From the NCBI RefSeq assembly GCF_006494535.1, contig NZ_VHIQ01000006.1, forward strand, positions 62,001 to 126,000: a stretch of DNA of 64,000 nt. Direction: 5' to 3'. Each line of letters opens with the position of its first letter. The stretch's first letter is position 1. Source of the stretch: Paucihalobacter ruber (lineage in GTDB: Bacteria; Bacteroidota; Bacteroidia; Flavobacteriales; Flavobacteriaceae). Shown piece after piece: positions 8,394 to 17,126 of the stretch. Under the pieces are notes generated by a model. The model saw nothing but the letters and a program-made list of their open reading frames with translations, was not told the origin of the DNA and made no database searches. The translations under genes were made by a program, and so were the position numbers.

Positions 8394-9083
8394 ATGAATA
8401 ACTTTGAAAATCTACTTATAAAATTATCAACTGAGGCAGCATCTGTTTTACCTGATAGCATTAATAAAATTGATTTTTGTAAACTGGATTTATCAGTTTT
8501 TAATGATGCCATCAGACCGGAGGTTTTTGAGTCGTCTGTGCTTTTAGAAAATTTTGTCTGGGCTCAAATGAAAAGAAATAATGCCAAAGTAGCCGTAGGA
8601 GGTTATTTGGAACCTCGTGGAATTTATAGACGCAGTACTCATTTTAATGAAGGAGACACCTTAACCGAAAGAAATATTCATTTGGGTTTAGATCTTTGGA
8701 TTGAAGCCGGTACCCCGATTTTTGCCCCTTTAAATGCAGAAGTGCATAGTTTTAAGAATAACCAAAATTTTGGCGACTACGGACCAACCATCATCCTTAA
8801 GCATCAAGTTGAGGGCTTCGAATTTTATACCTTATACGGACACCTCAGTTTAGAATCTTTAAAGAATTTGTTAGTTGGCCAAAAAATTGCAAAAGGACAA
8901 CAAATAGCTACACTCGGTACTGCAACTGTAAATGGCGATTATCCACCGCATTTACATTTTCAAATTATAAAAGATATTGAAGATTATAGCGGCGATTATC
9001 CCGGTGTTTGTAGCAAACTTGAACTTGGTTACTACATGAAAAATTGCCCCAATCCAGATTTACTTATAAACTTGTTTAACTAA
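8394..9083 (+). CDS. M23-family (LytM-like) domain protein without signal peptide
   Basis: A 229-residue protein whose second half is a peptidase M23 fold. The zinc ligands appear as H96 and D100 (IHLGLDLW) and the HLH motif at 186-188, with YGH150 also present, so the metal site looks intact. The N-terminal 60 residues are soluble and charged and there is no signal peptide or membrane helix. M23 enzymes normally cut peptidoglycan cross-links outside the cytoplasm, so a cytosolic form is unusual; the substrate may not be murein. It stands alone and is followed by a strong two-way terminator. Confidence 0.8.
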   Translation: MNNFENLLIKLSTEAASVLPDSINKIDFCKLDLSVFNDAIRPEVFESSVLLENFVWAQMKRNNAKVAVGGYLEPRGIYRRSTHFNEGDTLTERNIHLGLDLWIEAGTPIFAPLNAEVHSFKNNQNFGDYGPTIILKHQVEGFEFYTLYGHLSLESLKNLLVGQKIAKGQQIATLGTATVNGDYPPHLHFQIIKDIEDYSGDYPGVCSKLELGYYMKNCPNPDLLINLFN

Positions 9084-9120
9084 AAAAGTCTGACAATTTT
9101 TAATTGCCAGACTTTTTTTA
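9082..9120. terminator. Bidirectional intrinsic terminator between the M23 gene and secA
   Basis: The arms AAAAAAGTCTG and CAGACTTTTTT form the outer stem and CAATT/AATTG the inner stem around a TTT loop. An A-run on one side and a T-run on the other let it act in both directions. It lies between the convergent M23 and secA stops. Confidence 0.85.
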
Positions 9121-9138
9121 ACTCTTATTTTAATTGGT

Positions 9139-12100
9139 TTAGTCTTCAATTAAAACCCAATCGCCTTTGGCAATCATAGGCTCAGCTTGTTTGTATTTAA
9201 GTGTTTTATTTTCGCCACTCAACACGTGCTTGATGGTTACCTTGTCGTTTCGGCCAATTTTTGGTTTATCCCTAACAATGGTTTCTACCGTTTGAGCGCT
9301 TCTTTGGGTATTGGCACCGGCAGCTCTTGATTGCGCTGATCGTTCGTCCATATTAGGGATTTCCTCTTTTTTGGTTTCTAATTTTTCTTGTCTTCTGGCG
9401 CGAGCTTCTTGAATATTGTTCGTGGTTTCAGACGGTAACTCGCCCTTAAACAAGAAGGAAATAACTTCTTTGTTGATTTGATCTACAGTGCTTTTAAACA
9501 GTTCAAATGCTTCGAATTTATAGATTAACAATGGATCTTTTTGCTCGTGAACTGCCAATTGCACCGATTGTTTTAATTCGTCCATTTTACGCAAATGCGT
9601 TTTCCAAGAGTCGTCAACGATGGCTAAGGTGATATTCTTTTCAAAGTCGTTGATGAGTTGTTTTCCTTTAGATTCGTAGGCCTGTTGCAAATCGGTTACA
9701 ACCTGCAGTTGCTTTATACCATCTGTAAAAGGCACAACAATTCTTTTGAATTTATCCCCTTGATTTAAATAAACGTTTTCAATTATAGGATATGCCAAAT
9801 CTGCATTGCGCTGCATCTTGTCTTTATAATGTTTGAAAGCGGCCTTGTAAACTTCCTGAGCCAGTTCCATGACAGATTTTTTTGAAAACTCGGTTTCATT
9901 CACCGGACTGCTAATTGAAAAATATCTGATGAGTTCAAACTCAAAGTTTTTATAATCGTTGGCCGTCTTGTTGGTTTCGGCAATTAATTCAGAAGTGTCG
10001 TAAATCATATTGGCGATATCTACCTGAAGTCTTTCGCCCTTTAGTGCATTTCGTCTTCTTTTGTAGATAACTTCACGCTGAGCGTTCATAACGTCGTCAT
10101 ATTCCAATAATCGTTTTCTCACGCCAAAGTTGTTTTCTTCTACTTTTTTCTGGGCGCGTTCAATCGATTTTGAAATCATACCGTGCTGAATTACTTCGCC
10201 TTCTTTCAATCCCATTCGGTCCATCATTTTGGCGATTCGCTCACTTCCAAAAAGACGCATTAAATTGTCTTCTAAAGACACATAGAACTGCGAACTTCCT
10301 GGATCACCTTGTCTACCGGCTCTACCTCTCAACTGTCTGTCTACACGCCTTGAATCGTGACGTTCTGTACCAATAATAGCTAAACCACCGGCGGCTTTTA
10401 CCGCATCGTTCAATTTAATATCAGTACCTCTACCTGCCATATTGGTAGCGATGGTAATTTGTCCGGGCTGACCGGCTTCGGCTACTACATCTGCTTCTTT
10501 TTTATGCATTTTAGCGTTTAAAACGTTATGCGGAAGCTTTCTAATATCAAGCATTTTTGATAGTAACTCGCTAATTTCAACCGAAGTTGTACCAATTAAA
10601 ATAGGCCTTCCTGCAGCCGATAGTTTAGTGACTTCGTCAATAACAGCATTGTATTTTTCGCGTTTGGTTTTATACACCAAGTCATCGCGATCGTCTCTGG
10701 CAATTGGTTTGTTAGTTGGAATTTCTACTACATCAAGTTTATAAATCTCCCATAATTCTCCTGCTTCTGTCACTGCAGTACCTGTCATACCGGCGAGTTT
10801 ACGATACATTCTAAAGTAATTTTGAAGCGTAATGGTGGCGAACGTTTGTGTGGCGGCTTCGATTTTTACATTTTCTTTGGCTTCAATGGCCTGATGTAAA
10901 CCGTCACTATAACGACGACCGTCCATAATACGGCCTGTCTGTTCATCTACAATCATTACCTTGTTTTCCATAACAACGTATTGCGTATCTCTTTCAAAAA
11001 GCGCATAGGCTTTAAGTAATTGATTGAGCGTGTGAATGCGTTCACTTTTCACATTGAAATCTCTAAATAACTCTTCTTTAAGTTTAGCTTCTTCTTCTTT
11101 AGGAAGATTTTGATTTTCAATTTTGGCAATTTCCATTCCCATTTCGGGCATGATAAAAAAGTCTGGATTATCTTCTCCCGAAAGAAATTCCACACCTTTA
11201 TCAGATAACTCTACCTGATTATTTTTTTCATCTATTACATAGTACAAGTCGGCATCAACCTTCGGCATTTCGCGGTTGTTGTCTTGCATGTAAAAGTTTT
11301 CGGTTTTTTGAAGTAGTTGTTTAACACCTTCTTCACTTAAAAACTTAATTAAGGCTTTATTTTTAGGAATACCGCGATAAACCTGTAATAATTTAAAACC
11401 GCCTTCTTTTGTGTCTCCAGCGGCAATTAATTTTTTAGCCTCAGCAAGAACACCAGTGAGGTATTGTCTTTGGATCGAAACCAAGGATTCAACATTAGGC
11501 TTTAACTCGTTAAACTCGTGTCTGTCGCCTTCAGGTACCGGGCCTGAAATAATAAGAGGTGTACGAGCGTCGTCAATTAATACTGAATCGACCTCATCAA
11601 CAATAGCGTAATGGTGTTTTCTTTGTACGATGTCTTCGGGTGTGTGGGCCATGTTATCTCTAAGATAATCAAAGCCAAATTCGTTGTTGGTTCCGTAGGT
11701 AATATCGGCTAAATAAGCTTTTTTTCTGGCGGCTGAGTTGGGCTGGTGCAAGTCAATACAATCTACACTTAAACCGTGAAACTCAAAAAGTGGTGCCATC
11801 CAGGCGCTGTCGCGCTTTGCCAGGTAGTCGTTTACGGTTACTAAATGCACGCCTTTTCCTGCTAGAGCGTTCAGGTAAACAGGTAAGGTTGCTACCAAGG
11901 TTTTACCTTCACCGGTTTGCATTTCGGCAACTTTACCCTCGTGAAGGGCAATACCACCAATTAGCTGAACGTCGTAATGAATCATATCCCAGGTGATGGG
12001 TTTTCCGGCCGCATCCCAGGAGTTACTCCATGAGGCTTTATCATCGGTTAAAGTAACGTAGCTTTTTGCCCCTGAAATTTCCCGGTCGAAAGGGCTGGCA

Positions 12101-12495
12101 TGTACCGTTATAGTTGTGTTATGGAAAAATCTTTTTGCGGTTTCTTTCATTACCGCGAATGCCTCGGGAAGAATGTCGTTGAGAACAGCCTCGGTTGCCT
12201 TAAATATATCATCGTCTATGGCGTCTATTTGCTGATAGATACCTTCACGCTGGTCTATGTCTTCGGTCTCGTTAGCTTGAGTTTTAAGTTCTTCTATTTG
12301 CTCAAAGAATGGCTTTCTGGCTTCAGCAATTAACTGTTTAAATTCTTCGGTTTTGGATCTTAACTCGTCATGAGACAAGGCTTCCAGGCCTTTTTCGAAA
12401 GTTTTTATTTTGTCGACTATTGGCATGATGGCTTTCACATCTTGCTTGGATTTGTCGCCAACAAATACTTTTAATATTGAATTTAATAAACTCAT
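9139..12495 (-). CDS. secA: Preprotein translocase ATPase SecA
   Basis: An 1118-residue SecA. Walker A MQTGEGKT is at 192-199, the DEAD-like DEVDSVLIDDARTPLI follows, and the second helicase domain has ATNMAGRGTDI and RQLRGRAGRQGDPG. It drives protein export through SecYEG. It is about 200 residues longer than the E. coli enzyme (901), mostly from an extra stretch after the DEVD motif (roughly 320-460) and a longer N-terminal region. The C-terminal zinc-binding tail (CxCxSGxxxxxCH) is absent; the protein ends in a basic/hydrophobic segment instead, so SecB-style docking is unlikely. A 75-base leader with a hairpin precedes it (see 12513-12540). Confidence 0.97.
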   Translation of the reverse strand: MSLLNSILKVFVGDKSKQDVKAIMPIVDKIKTFEKGLEALSHDELRSKTEEFKQLIAEARKPFFEQIEELKTQANETEDIDQREGIYQQIDAIDDDIFKATEAVLNDILPEAFAVMKETAKRFFHNTTITVHASPFDREISGAKSYVTLTDDKASWSNSWDAAGKPITWDMIHYDVQLIGGIALHEGKVAEMQTGEGKTLVATLPVYLNALAGKGVHLVTVNDYLAKRDSAWMAPLFEFHGLSVDCIDLHQPNSAARKKAYLADITYGTNNEFGFDYLRDNMAHTPEDIVQRKHHYAIVDEVDSVLIDDARTPLIISGPVPEGDRHEFNELKPNVESLVSIQRQYLTGVLAEAKKLIAAGDTKEGGFKLLQVYRGIPKNKALIKFLSEEGVKQLLQKTENFYMQDNNREMPKVDADLYYVIDEKNNQVELSDKGVEFLSGEDNPDFFIMPEMGMEIAKIENQNLPKEEEAKLKEELFRDFNVKSERIHTLNQLLKAYALFERDTQYVVMENKVMIVDEQTGRIMDGRRYSDGLHQAIEAKENVKIEAATQTFATITLQNYFRMYRKLAGMTGTAVTEAGELWEIYKLDVVEIPTNKPIARDDRDDLVYKTKREKYNAVIDEVTKLSAAGRPILIGTTSVEISELLSKMLDIRKLPHNVLNAKMHKKEADVVAEAGQPGQITIATNMAGRGTDIKLNDAVKAAGGLAIIGTERHDSRRVDRQLRGRAGRQGDPGSSQFYVSLEDNLMRLFGSERIAKMMDRMGLKEGEVIQHGMISKSIERAQKKVEENNFGVRKRLLEYDDVMNAQREVIYKRRRNALKGERLQVDIANMIYDTSELIAETNKTANDYKNFEFELIRYFSISSPVNETEFSKKSVMELAQEVYKAAFKHYKDKMQRNADLAYPIIENVYLNQGDKFKRIVVPFTDGIKQLQVVTDLQQAYESKGKQLINDFEKNITLAIVDDSWKTHLRKMDELKQSVQLAVHEQKDPLLIYKFEAFELFKSTVDQINKEVISFLFKGELPSETTNNIQEARARRQEKLETKKEEIPNMDERSAQSRAAGANTQRSAQTVETIVRDKPKIGRNDKVTIKHVLSGENKTLKYKQAEPMIAKGDWVLIED

Positions 12496-12512
12496 ATATG
12501 TTTTGATTTGAA

Positions 12513-12540
12513 GCTAACCCCAATTTGTTGGTTAGCCTTT
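12513..12540. promoter_or_regulatory. Hairpin in the secA leader
   Basis: GCTAACC (12513-12519) and GGTTAGC (12530-12536) can pair across a 10-base loop. A T-run follows on the plus strand, so it has terminator shape in that direction, yet no plus-strand gene precedes it. On the minus strand it falls in the 5' leader of secA between a -7 box (TATCTTTG, 12578-12585) and the ATG. Confidence 0.5.
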
Positions 12541-12618
12541 TTTATTTAGATTTTAGTTTGGTTTTTATAAATACCATCAAAGATAACACTTGTATGGCTT
12601 TATAAAAAGAAAATAAAA

Positions 12619-12639
12619 AAAGTCTCACTGAGAGACTTT
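12619..12639 (-). terminator. Intrinsic terminator of the DUF2795 gene
   Basis: AAAGTCTC (12619-12626) pairs with GAGACTTT (12632-12639) over a 5-base loop. On the minus strand the stem is followed by a T-run, 22 bases past the stop of the DUF2795 gene and upstream of the secA promoter. Confidence 0.75.
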
Positions 12640-12660
12640 CTTTATAATTGATTTTGATTT

Positions 12661-12882
12661 TTAATATTCGTCCTCGTTCCAGAGGTAATCCTCATCGGTA
12701 GGATAATCTGACCAGATTTCCTCGATGGAGTCATAAGAATCACCTTCGTCTTCAATAGATTGAAGGTTTTCAACAACTTCAAGAGGCGCACCGGTTCTGA
12801 TAGCGTAATCTATCAATTCGTCTTTAGTGGCCGGCCAAGGCGCGTCACTTAAGTAGGATGCAAGTTCTAGGGTCCAATACAT
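12661..12882 (-). CDS. DUF2795 small acidic protein
   Basis: A 73-residue protein beginning MYWTLELASYLSDAPWP and containing the short helical DUF2795 fold (ATKDELIDYAIRTGAPLEVVENL). The last 30 residues are almost entirely acidic and aromatic. The function is unknown. The family is short, soluble and well conserved in flavobacteria as I recall it. It has its own near-perfect promoter (12906-12935) and its own terminator (12619-12639), so it is a single-gene unit that is probably well expressed. Confidence 0.85.
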   Translation of the reverse strand: MYWTLELASYLSDAPWPATKDELIDYAIRTGAPLEVVENLQSIEDEGDSYDSIEEIWSDYPTDEDYLWNEDEY

Positions 12883-12905
12883 TGTAAATGCGATTTAAAT
12901 TTTTG

Positions 12906-12935
12906 CAAAAATAATTTTTCTATTCAATTAAACAA
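12906..12935 (-). promoter_or_regulatory. Bacteroidota housekeeping promoter of the DUF2795 gene
   Basis: On the minus strand, TTG (12935-12933), exactly 19 bases, then TATTTTTG (12913-12906) match the TTG-N19-TAnnTTTG consensus. The predicted start is near 12900, about 17 bases before the ATG. Confidence 0.7.
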
Positions 12936-12992
12936 GAAAAAACTGTATTAATTAATCACTAATAAAAAGAGCGTAATAAAAGACCTGAAATT

Positions 12993-13568
12993 TTACGAAT
13001 TCTTCTTTGGAATCCATTTAATTTCTTCGGCTTTTAGCTCATAAGACAACTTTCGTGCCAATACAAAAAGATAGTCCGAAAGTCGGTTTAAATACACTAA
13101 AGTAGTTTCGTGAAAAGGAGAAATCTCGTAAAGTGCGGTGGCCAAACGCTCGGCGCGACGGCAAACACAGCGACAAATATGACAGATTGACACGGTTGGA
13201 TGACCACCCGGTAACACAAAATGTGTCATTGGTGGTAACTCTTGATCCATTGCATCTATAGCTTTTTCAAGCTGCTCAACATCATCGTTAGAGATTTTTG
13301 GAATATTAAGTCGTTCTTGACCGCTTTTTAAAATAGCTTTATCAGGATCGGTTGCTAAAATAGCACCAACAGTAAACAATTTGTCTTGAATTTGCATTAA
13401 GAATTCCTTGTGAGAGTGCTCCATTTGTTGATCGCGCAATAATCCTATGTTTGAATTAAGTTCATCAACAGTGCCATAACTTTCAATTCTAATATGGTGT
13501 TTAGGAACTCGTGTGCCTCCAAAAAGCGCTGTTGTTCCTGTATCTCCTGTTTTGGTATATATTTTCAT
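12993..13568 (-). CDS. Cob(I)alamin adenosyltransferase, PduO type
   Basis: A 191-residue ATP:cob(I)alamin adenosyltransferase. The N-terminal ATP loop TKTGDTGTTALFGG (5-18), the conserved VDELNS helix and the C-terminal CRRAERL segment are those of the PduO/MMAB family. It makes adenosylcobalamin from reduced cobalamin and ATP. It sits 49 bases downstream of yggS on the same strand. With MeaB at 6606-7676 it points to an adenosylcobalamin-dependent mutase elsewhere in the genome. Confidence 0.93.
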   Translation of the reverse strand: MKIYTKTGDTGTTALFGGTRVPKHHIRIESYGTVDELNSNIGLLRDQQMEHSHKEFLMQIQDKLFTVGAILATDPDKAILKSGQERLNIPKISNDDVEQLEKAIDAMDQELPPMTHFVLPGGHPTVSICHICRCVCRRAERLATALYEISPFHETTLVYLNRLSDYLFVLARKLSYELKAEEIKWIPKKNS

Positions 13569-13617
13569 TTGCTATTTTTTAGGTTTTCAGTTAGTAGATA
13601 ATGTCACTTACTTTTTA

Positions 13618-14283
13618 TTAATAAATTCTCTCTCCAAAGATAGAACTTCCTACCCTTATCATATTACTGCCACGATCTATGGCAATTTTAAAATCACCAC
13701 TCATGCCCATGGATAAAACGGTCATTTGGATATTAGAATTATTCATGTTTTTGAATAGGTTGAATGCTGATTGCAGTTTGTTGAATTCGGAACTTAATTG
13801 TTCTTCATCGTCAGTAAAGGTAGCCATGCCCATTAAACCAGTTATTTTAATATGGTTTAGTGTTTTAAGTTCATGGCTTTCTAATAAGGCTTTTGCATCT
13901 TCGACCGAAAGCCCAAATTTAGAATCTTCTTCGGCTATTTTTATTTGAAGCAAACAATTAACTACCCGATTGTTTTTTTGTGCTTGCTTATTAATTTCGT
14001 TTAAAAGTTTAAAACTGTCAACGCCGTGAATTAAACTCACAAATGGCGCCATATATTTAACTTTATTGGTTTGAACATGACCAATCATGTGCCATTCAAT
14101 GTCTTTTGGCAGTGCGTCATATTTATCTGCCATTTCCTGGATTTTATTTTCACCAAAAATGCGTTGTCCGGCATTATAGGCTTCTAAAATGTCTTCATTT
14201 GGTTTGGTTTTTGAAACCGCCACTAATTGCACATTTTCAGGGATTTGAGATAAAATGGTTTGTAAATTTTCTTGAATACTCAT
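13618..14283 (-). CDS. yggS: YggS-family pyridoxal phosphate homeostasis protein
   Basis: A 221-residue single-domain TIM-barrel PLP protein (PLPBP/YggS). The PLP lysine is K25 in VAVSKTKP, followed by the family hallmark FGENKIQEM and, near the C-terminus, the phosphate-binding MGMSGDFKIAI and GSNMIRVGSSIFG. It buffers and delivers pyridoxal phosphate and has no known catalytic turnover. It starts three bases after the DUF1015 gene stop, so the two are probably one transcript. Confidence 0.93.
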   Translation of the reverse strand: MSIQENLQTILSQIPENVQLVAVSKTKPNEDILEAYNAGQRIFGENKIQEMADKYDALPKDIEWHMIGHVQTNKVKYMAPFVSLIHGVDSFKLLNEINKQAQKNNRVVNCLLQIKIAEEDSKFGLSVEDAKALLESHELKTLNHIKITGLMGMATFTDDEEQLSSEFNKLQSAFNLFKNMNNSNIQMTVLSMGMSGDFKIAIDRGSNMIRVGSSIFGERIY

Positions 14284-14286
14284 GTG

Positions 14287-15525
14287 TTAAAATTCATAAA
14301 TGGTTAATCCACTGCGCAGTTTTGGTAAAATGTAGGTGCTTTTTGGGGGCATGGTAAGGCCTTCGTCTGCTATGGCTTTTACTTGATTGATATTGGTGGG
14401 AAACAAACCAAAGCTTAGTTTAAACTCACCATTATCTACCATGCTTTTCAACTTGTAAACATCATATCTGCCATTAGCGTACTCTATGCGTTTATCTTGT
14501 CGTAAATCGTTGATGCCTAATATTGGTTGCAGTACAGTTTTAAAAAGAATATGAGCATCTAAATGGTCTAAAGAACTTATAAATTCGTATTTGCTTAACC
14601 TTAATTTAAGAGCGTAATATTCGCCTTCTAAATACATGCTAAATTCATGCATATTTGAAGGCTGAAAGGGTTTTTTGCCGAAATTTTCAATTTTGTAGTA
14701 TTCGTCTAAACGAATTAAAAACTCTTTTGTGGTTAAACCGTTCAGGTCTTTAATCAATCGGTTAAATTCGTAAATACGAAGGTGAGATTCAGGCAGGAAA
14801 AAGCACATAAAATAGTTATAGGGTTCTGTTCCTGTGTGGATTGGATTTTTACTTTTTTCTTCCAGATATAGCAAATGCGAAGAAGCACAACGATGGTGAC
14901 CATCTGCAATATAAAAGACACCAATATTTTTAAACTCTTGCTGAATTTTGACAATGATGTCTTCATCCTCGAGTTTCCATAGATAATGTGTGTCCCGATA
15001 AGTCATGGTAAACTCATAGTCTGCAAACTGCGTTTGCACTTGTTTAATAAGGTCAGAGACTATCTGGTTGTCTTTATGCGTTACCAATACAGGTTCTGCA
15101 TTAAAACCGACATTTTGTAGATAGGTTTTAAAGGTTTCTTCTCTTTGTTTTAAGGTGTCTTCGTGCTTTTTAATGAGGTTGTTTTCGTAGTCTTCGGCAT
15201 GTGCTAAAGCAATGATTCCGCTAAATTCAAAATTATCTCGATTAATTATTTTATAAACGTAAAATGATGGCTTTTCATCTTGCAAAAACACGTCCTCTTC
15301 TTTAAACTCTAGGTATCTGTTTTTTACCAGTCTGTAACGTTCTTCTCCTGTAATGACCTGGTCAAATTTATAACCCGGATTAATAATGTGTAAAAAGCTA
15401 AATGGATTGTAATGCATGCGCGATTCACGTTCTTCGGCAGTGTAACTTTCGTAAGGTCTGGATGCTACCAAACCCACCTTACTGCGCGTGGGTCTTACTG
15501 CTTTAAACGGAATGATTCTTGGCAT
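14287..15525 (-). CDS. DUF1015 family protein
   Basis: A 412-residue soluble protein of the DUF1015 family. Landmarks are VRPTRSKVGLVASRPYES near the start, the central FYIADGHHRCASS with clustered His residues that look like a metal or nucleotide site, and an FGLFPTNINQVKAIADEG tail. The reaction is not established to my knowledge. In many Bacteroidota it lies with serA/serC; here it is followed by yggS instead and preceded by the 3-hydroxybutyryl-CoA dehydrogenase gene. A weak hairpin in the 56-base gap upstream may separate it from that gene. Confidence 0.85.
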   Translation of the reverse strand: MPRIIPFKAVRPTRSKVGLVASRPYESYTAEERESRMHYNPFSFLHIINPGYKFDQVITGEERYRLVKNRYLEFKEEDVFLQDEKPSFYVYKIINRDNFEFSGIIALAHAEDYENNLIKKHEDTLKQREETFKTYLQNVGFNAEPVLVTHKDNQIVSDLIKQVQTQFADYEFTMTYRDTHYLWKLEDEDIIVKIQQEFKNIGVFYIADGHHRCASSHLLYLEEKSKNPIHTGTEPYNYFMCFFLPESHLRIYEFNRLIKDLNGLTTKEFLIRLDEYYKIENFGKKPFQPSNMHEFSMYLEGEYYALKLRLSKYEFISSLDHLDAHILFKTVLQPILGINDLRQDKRIEYANGRYDVYKLKSMVDNGEFKLSFGLFPTNINQVKAIADEGLTMPPKSTYILPKLRSGLTIYEF

Positions 15526-15534
15526 AATTAAAAT

Positions 15535-15570
15535 AAAACCAAGTTATTAAACCTGGTTTATTGTTTTTTT
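15535..15570. terminator. Possible weak terminator between the HBD and DUF1015 genes
   Basis: AAACCA and TGGTTT arms with one mismatch beyond them enclose an AT-rich loop. T-rich runs flank both sides. The stem is short, so termination may be partial. Confidence 0.3.
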
Positions 15571-15581
15571 ACAAATTTATT

Positions 15582-16469
15582 TTATACAAATTGTGGCGAT
15601 ACTGTTTCGGCCTTTTTACTTTGTGAATAGTCGTAAAAACCTTCACCCGATTTTATGCCATATTTTCCGGCACGTACCATATTAACCAACAAAGGGCAAG
15701 GAGCGTATTTCGGATTTTTAAAGCCTTCATACATCACATTTAGTATGGATAAACAAACATCTAAACCAATAAAATCGGCTAATTGCAGTGGCCCCATTGG
15801 GTGTGCCATACCCAGTTTCATAACGGTGTCAATTTCGTGTACACCTGCAACGCCATTATATAAAGTTTCGATGGCTTCGTTGATCATGGGCATTAGAATA
15901 CGGTTGGCGACAAATCCCGGATAATCATTGACTTCAACCGGAACTTTTCCCAATGCTTTTGATAAGTCCATGATGGTGTTGGTAACTTCATTGCTGGTGT
16001 TGTAACCGCGAATTATTTCAACCAATTTCATAATCGGCACCGGATTCATAAAATGCATGCCGATGACCATTTTAGGTCTTGAAGTTACAGCTGCAATTTG
16101 CGTGATAGAAATTGATGAGGTATTCGTCGCCAGAATGGTGTCTTCAGGACAAGCCTCATCTAACTGCTTAAATATTTTTAATTTGAGGTCTACATTTTCG
16201 GTAGCGGCTTCTACTACCAAACTTGCGTATTCAACACCGCTAACCACATCGGTAAAAGTGGTGATGTTATTAAGGGTGTTTTGTTTATCGGCTTCAGTGA
16301 TAACCGCTTTGGCGACTTGTCTGTCTAAATTTTTTGAAATGGTGTCCATTCCTTTTTTTAATGCAGATTCACTAACATCTATGAGTTGAACTTTAAAACC
16401 TGATTGTGCAAAAGTATGTGCAATGCCGTTACCCATTGTTCCGGCGCCAATTACTGCAATATTTTTCAT
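15582..16469 (-). CDS. 3-hydroxybutyryl-CoA dehydrogenase
   Basis: A 295-residue 3-hydroxyacyl-CoA dehydrogenase. The NAD-binding GAGTMGNG is at 8-15, the catalytic His139 lies in GMHFMNPVP, the C-terminal helical domain has NDYPGFVANRILMP and the signature DxxMKLGMAHPMGPLQLADFIGLD. It oxidises (S)-3-hydroxybutyryl-CoA to acetoacetyl-CoA or runs in reverse, in short-chain fatty acid or amino acid breakdown. Standalone size matches the Hbd/PaaH/FadB2 group rather than the FadB fusion. It lies 17 bases downstream of the fatty acid hydroxylase gene. Confidence 0.92.
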   Translation of the reverse strand: MKNIAVIGAGTMGNGIAHTFAQSGFKVQLIDVSESALKKGMDTISKNLDRQVAKAVITEADKQNTLNNITTFTDVVSGVEYASLVVEAATENVDLKLKIFKQLDEACPEDTILATNTSSISITQIAAVTSRPKMVIGMHFMNPVPIMKLVEIIRGYNTSNEVTNTIMDLSKALGKVPVEVNDYPGFVANRILMPMINEAIETLYNGVAGVHEIDTVMKLGMAHPMGPLQLADFIGLDVCLSILNVMYEGFKNPKYAPCPLLVNMVRAGKYGIKSGEGFYDYSQSKKAETVSPQFV

Positions 16470-16486
16470 TTGTTAATATTTAATAG

Positions 16487-17119
16487 TTATGATTTAGGTG
16501 GCATAGTGCCAAAAACTCTGTCCCAAAAAGTGTTTGAAACCCCAAAACACTTATCCGGGTATTTATAATGATGTAAAATATGATGTTTCCAAGGATACGA
16601 AAATCTTTTGGGTGCTTTGTAAACGTGAATAGCGCGATGCAAAAACGAATACAACAAATATCCAATAAAAAATCCGGGAAAAAATGCCCAAGTATAGATT
16701 TGAATATTAACTAGCCAAAACGCCAGGTAAAAGATTCCAAATAACATCGAGGCCATAATTAAACCTGGAACCGGTGGCATAAGTAAACGATCTTTATCGT
16801 TAGGATAAAGGTGATGAGACCCATGCATAATAAAGTGAAAACGCTGCATAATCTTGTTATCACTAATCCAATGAAATAAAAATCTGTGAAGTATATATTC
16901 TGCTAAAGTCCAGAAGAGTAGTCCCAAGACAAATAAACTTATAAAGTTTAAAATAGATATTCCTTTTTCAATGATGGCATAAGCAGAGATTGTAGCTATC
17001 GTTAAACCGTAGACCACAATATTTTGTGTTAAATTGGTTTTGGTAAGGCTTTCTAAAAACGGATTTTCGAAAATTTGGGCTTGCCCTTTTCTAAATTCGG
17101 TTGTTACTTTATTAGCCAT
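16487..17119 (-). CDS. Fatty acid hydroxylase / sterol desaturase superfamily protein
   Basis: A 210-residue membrane di-iron enzyme with the full set of histidine clusters: HRFLFH (78-83), HGSHH (99-103), HRAIH (161-165) and HHILHH (179-184), spread over about four hydrophobic helices. The pattern matches the FA2H/Scs7 fatty acid 2-hydroxylase branch without a cytochrome b5 domain. 2-Hydroxy fatty acids occur in flavobacterial lipids, so this role is likely but unproved. I start at the ATG at 17119 (MANKV); a TTG at 17143 would extend it and overlap the upstream gene by 17 bases. Confidence 0.85.
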   Translation of the reverse strand: MANKVTTEFRKGQAQIFENPFLESLTKTNLTQNIVVYGLTIATISAYAIIEKGISILNFISLFVLGLLFWTLAEYILHRFLFHWISDNKIMQRFHFIMHGSHHLYPNDKDRLLMPPVPGLIMASMLFGIFYLAFWLVNIQIYTWAFFPGFFIGYLLYSFLHRAIHVYKAPKRFSYPWKHHILHHYKYPDKCFGVSNTFWDRVFGTMPPKS

Positions 17120-17126
17120 GACTTCA

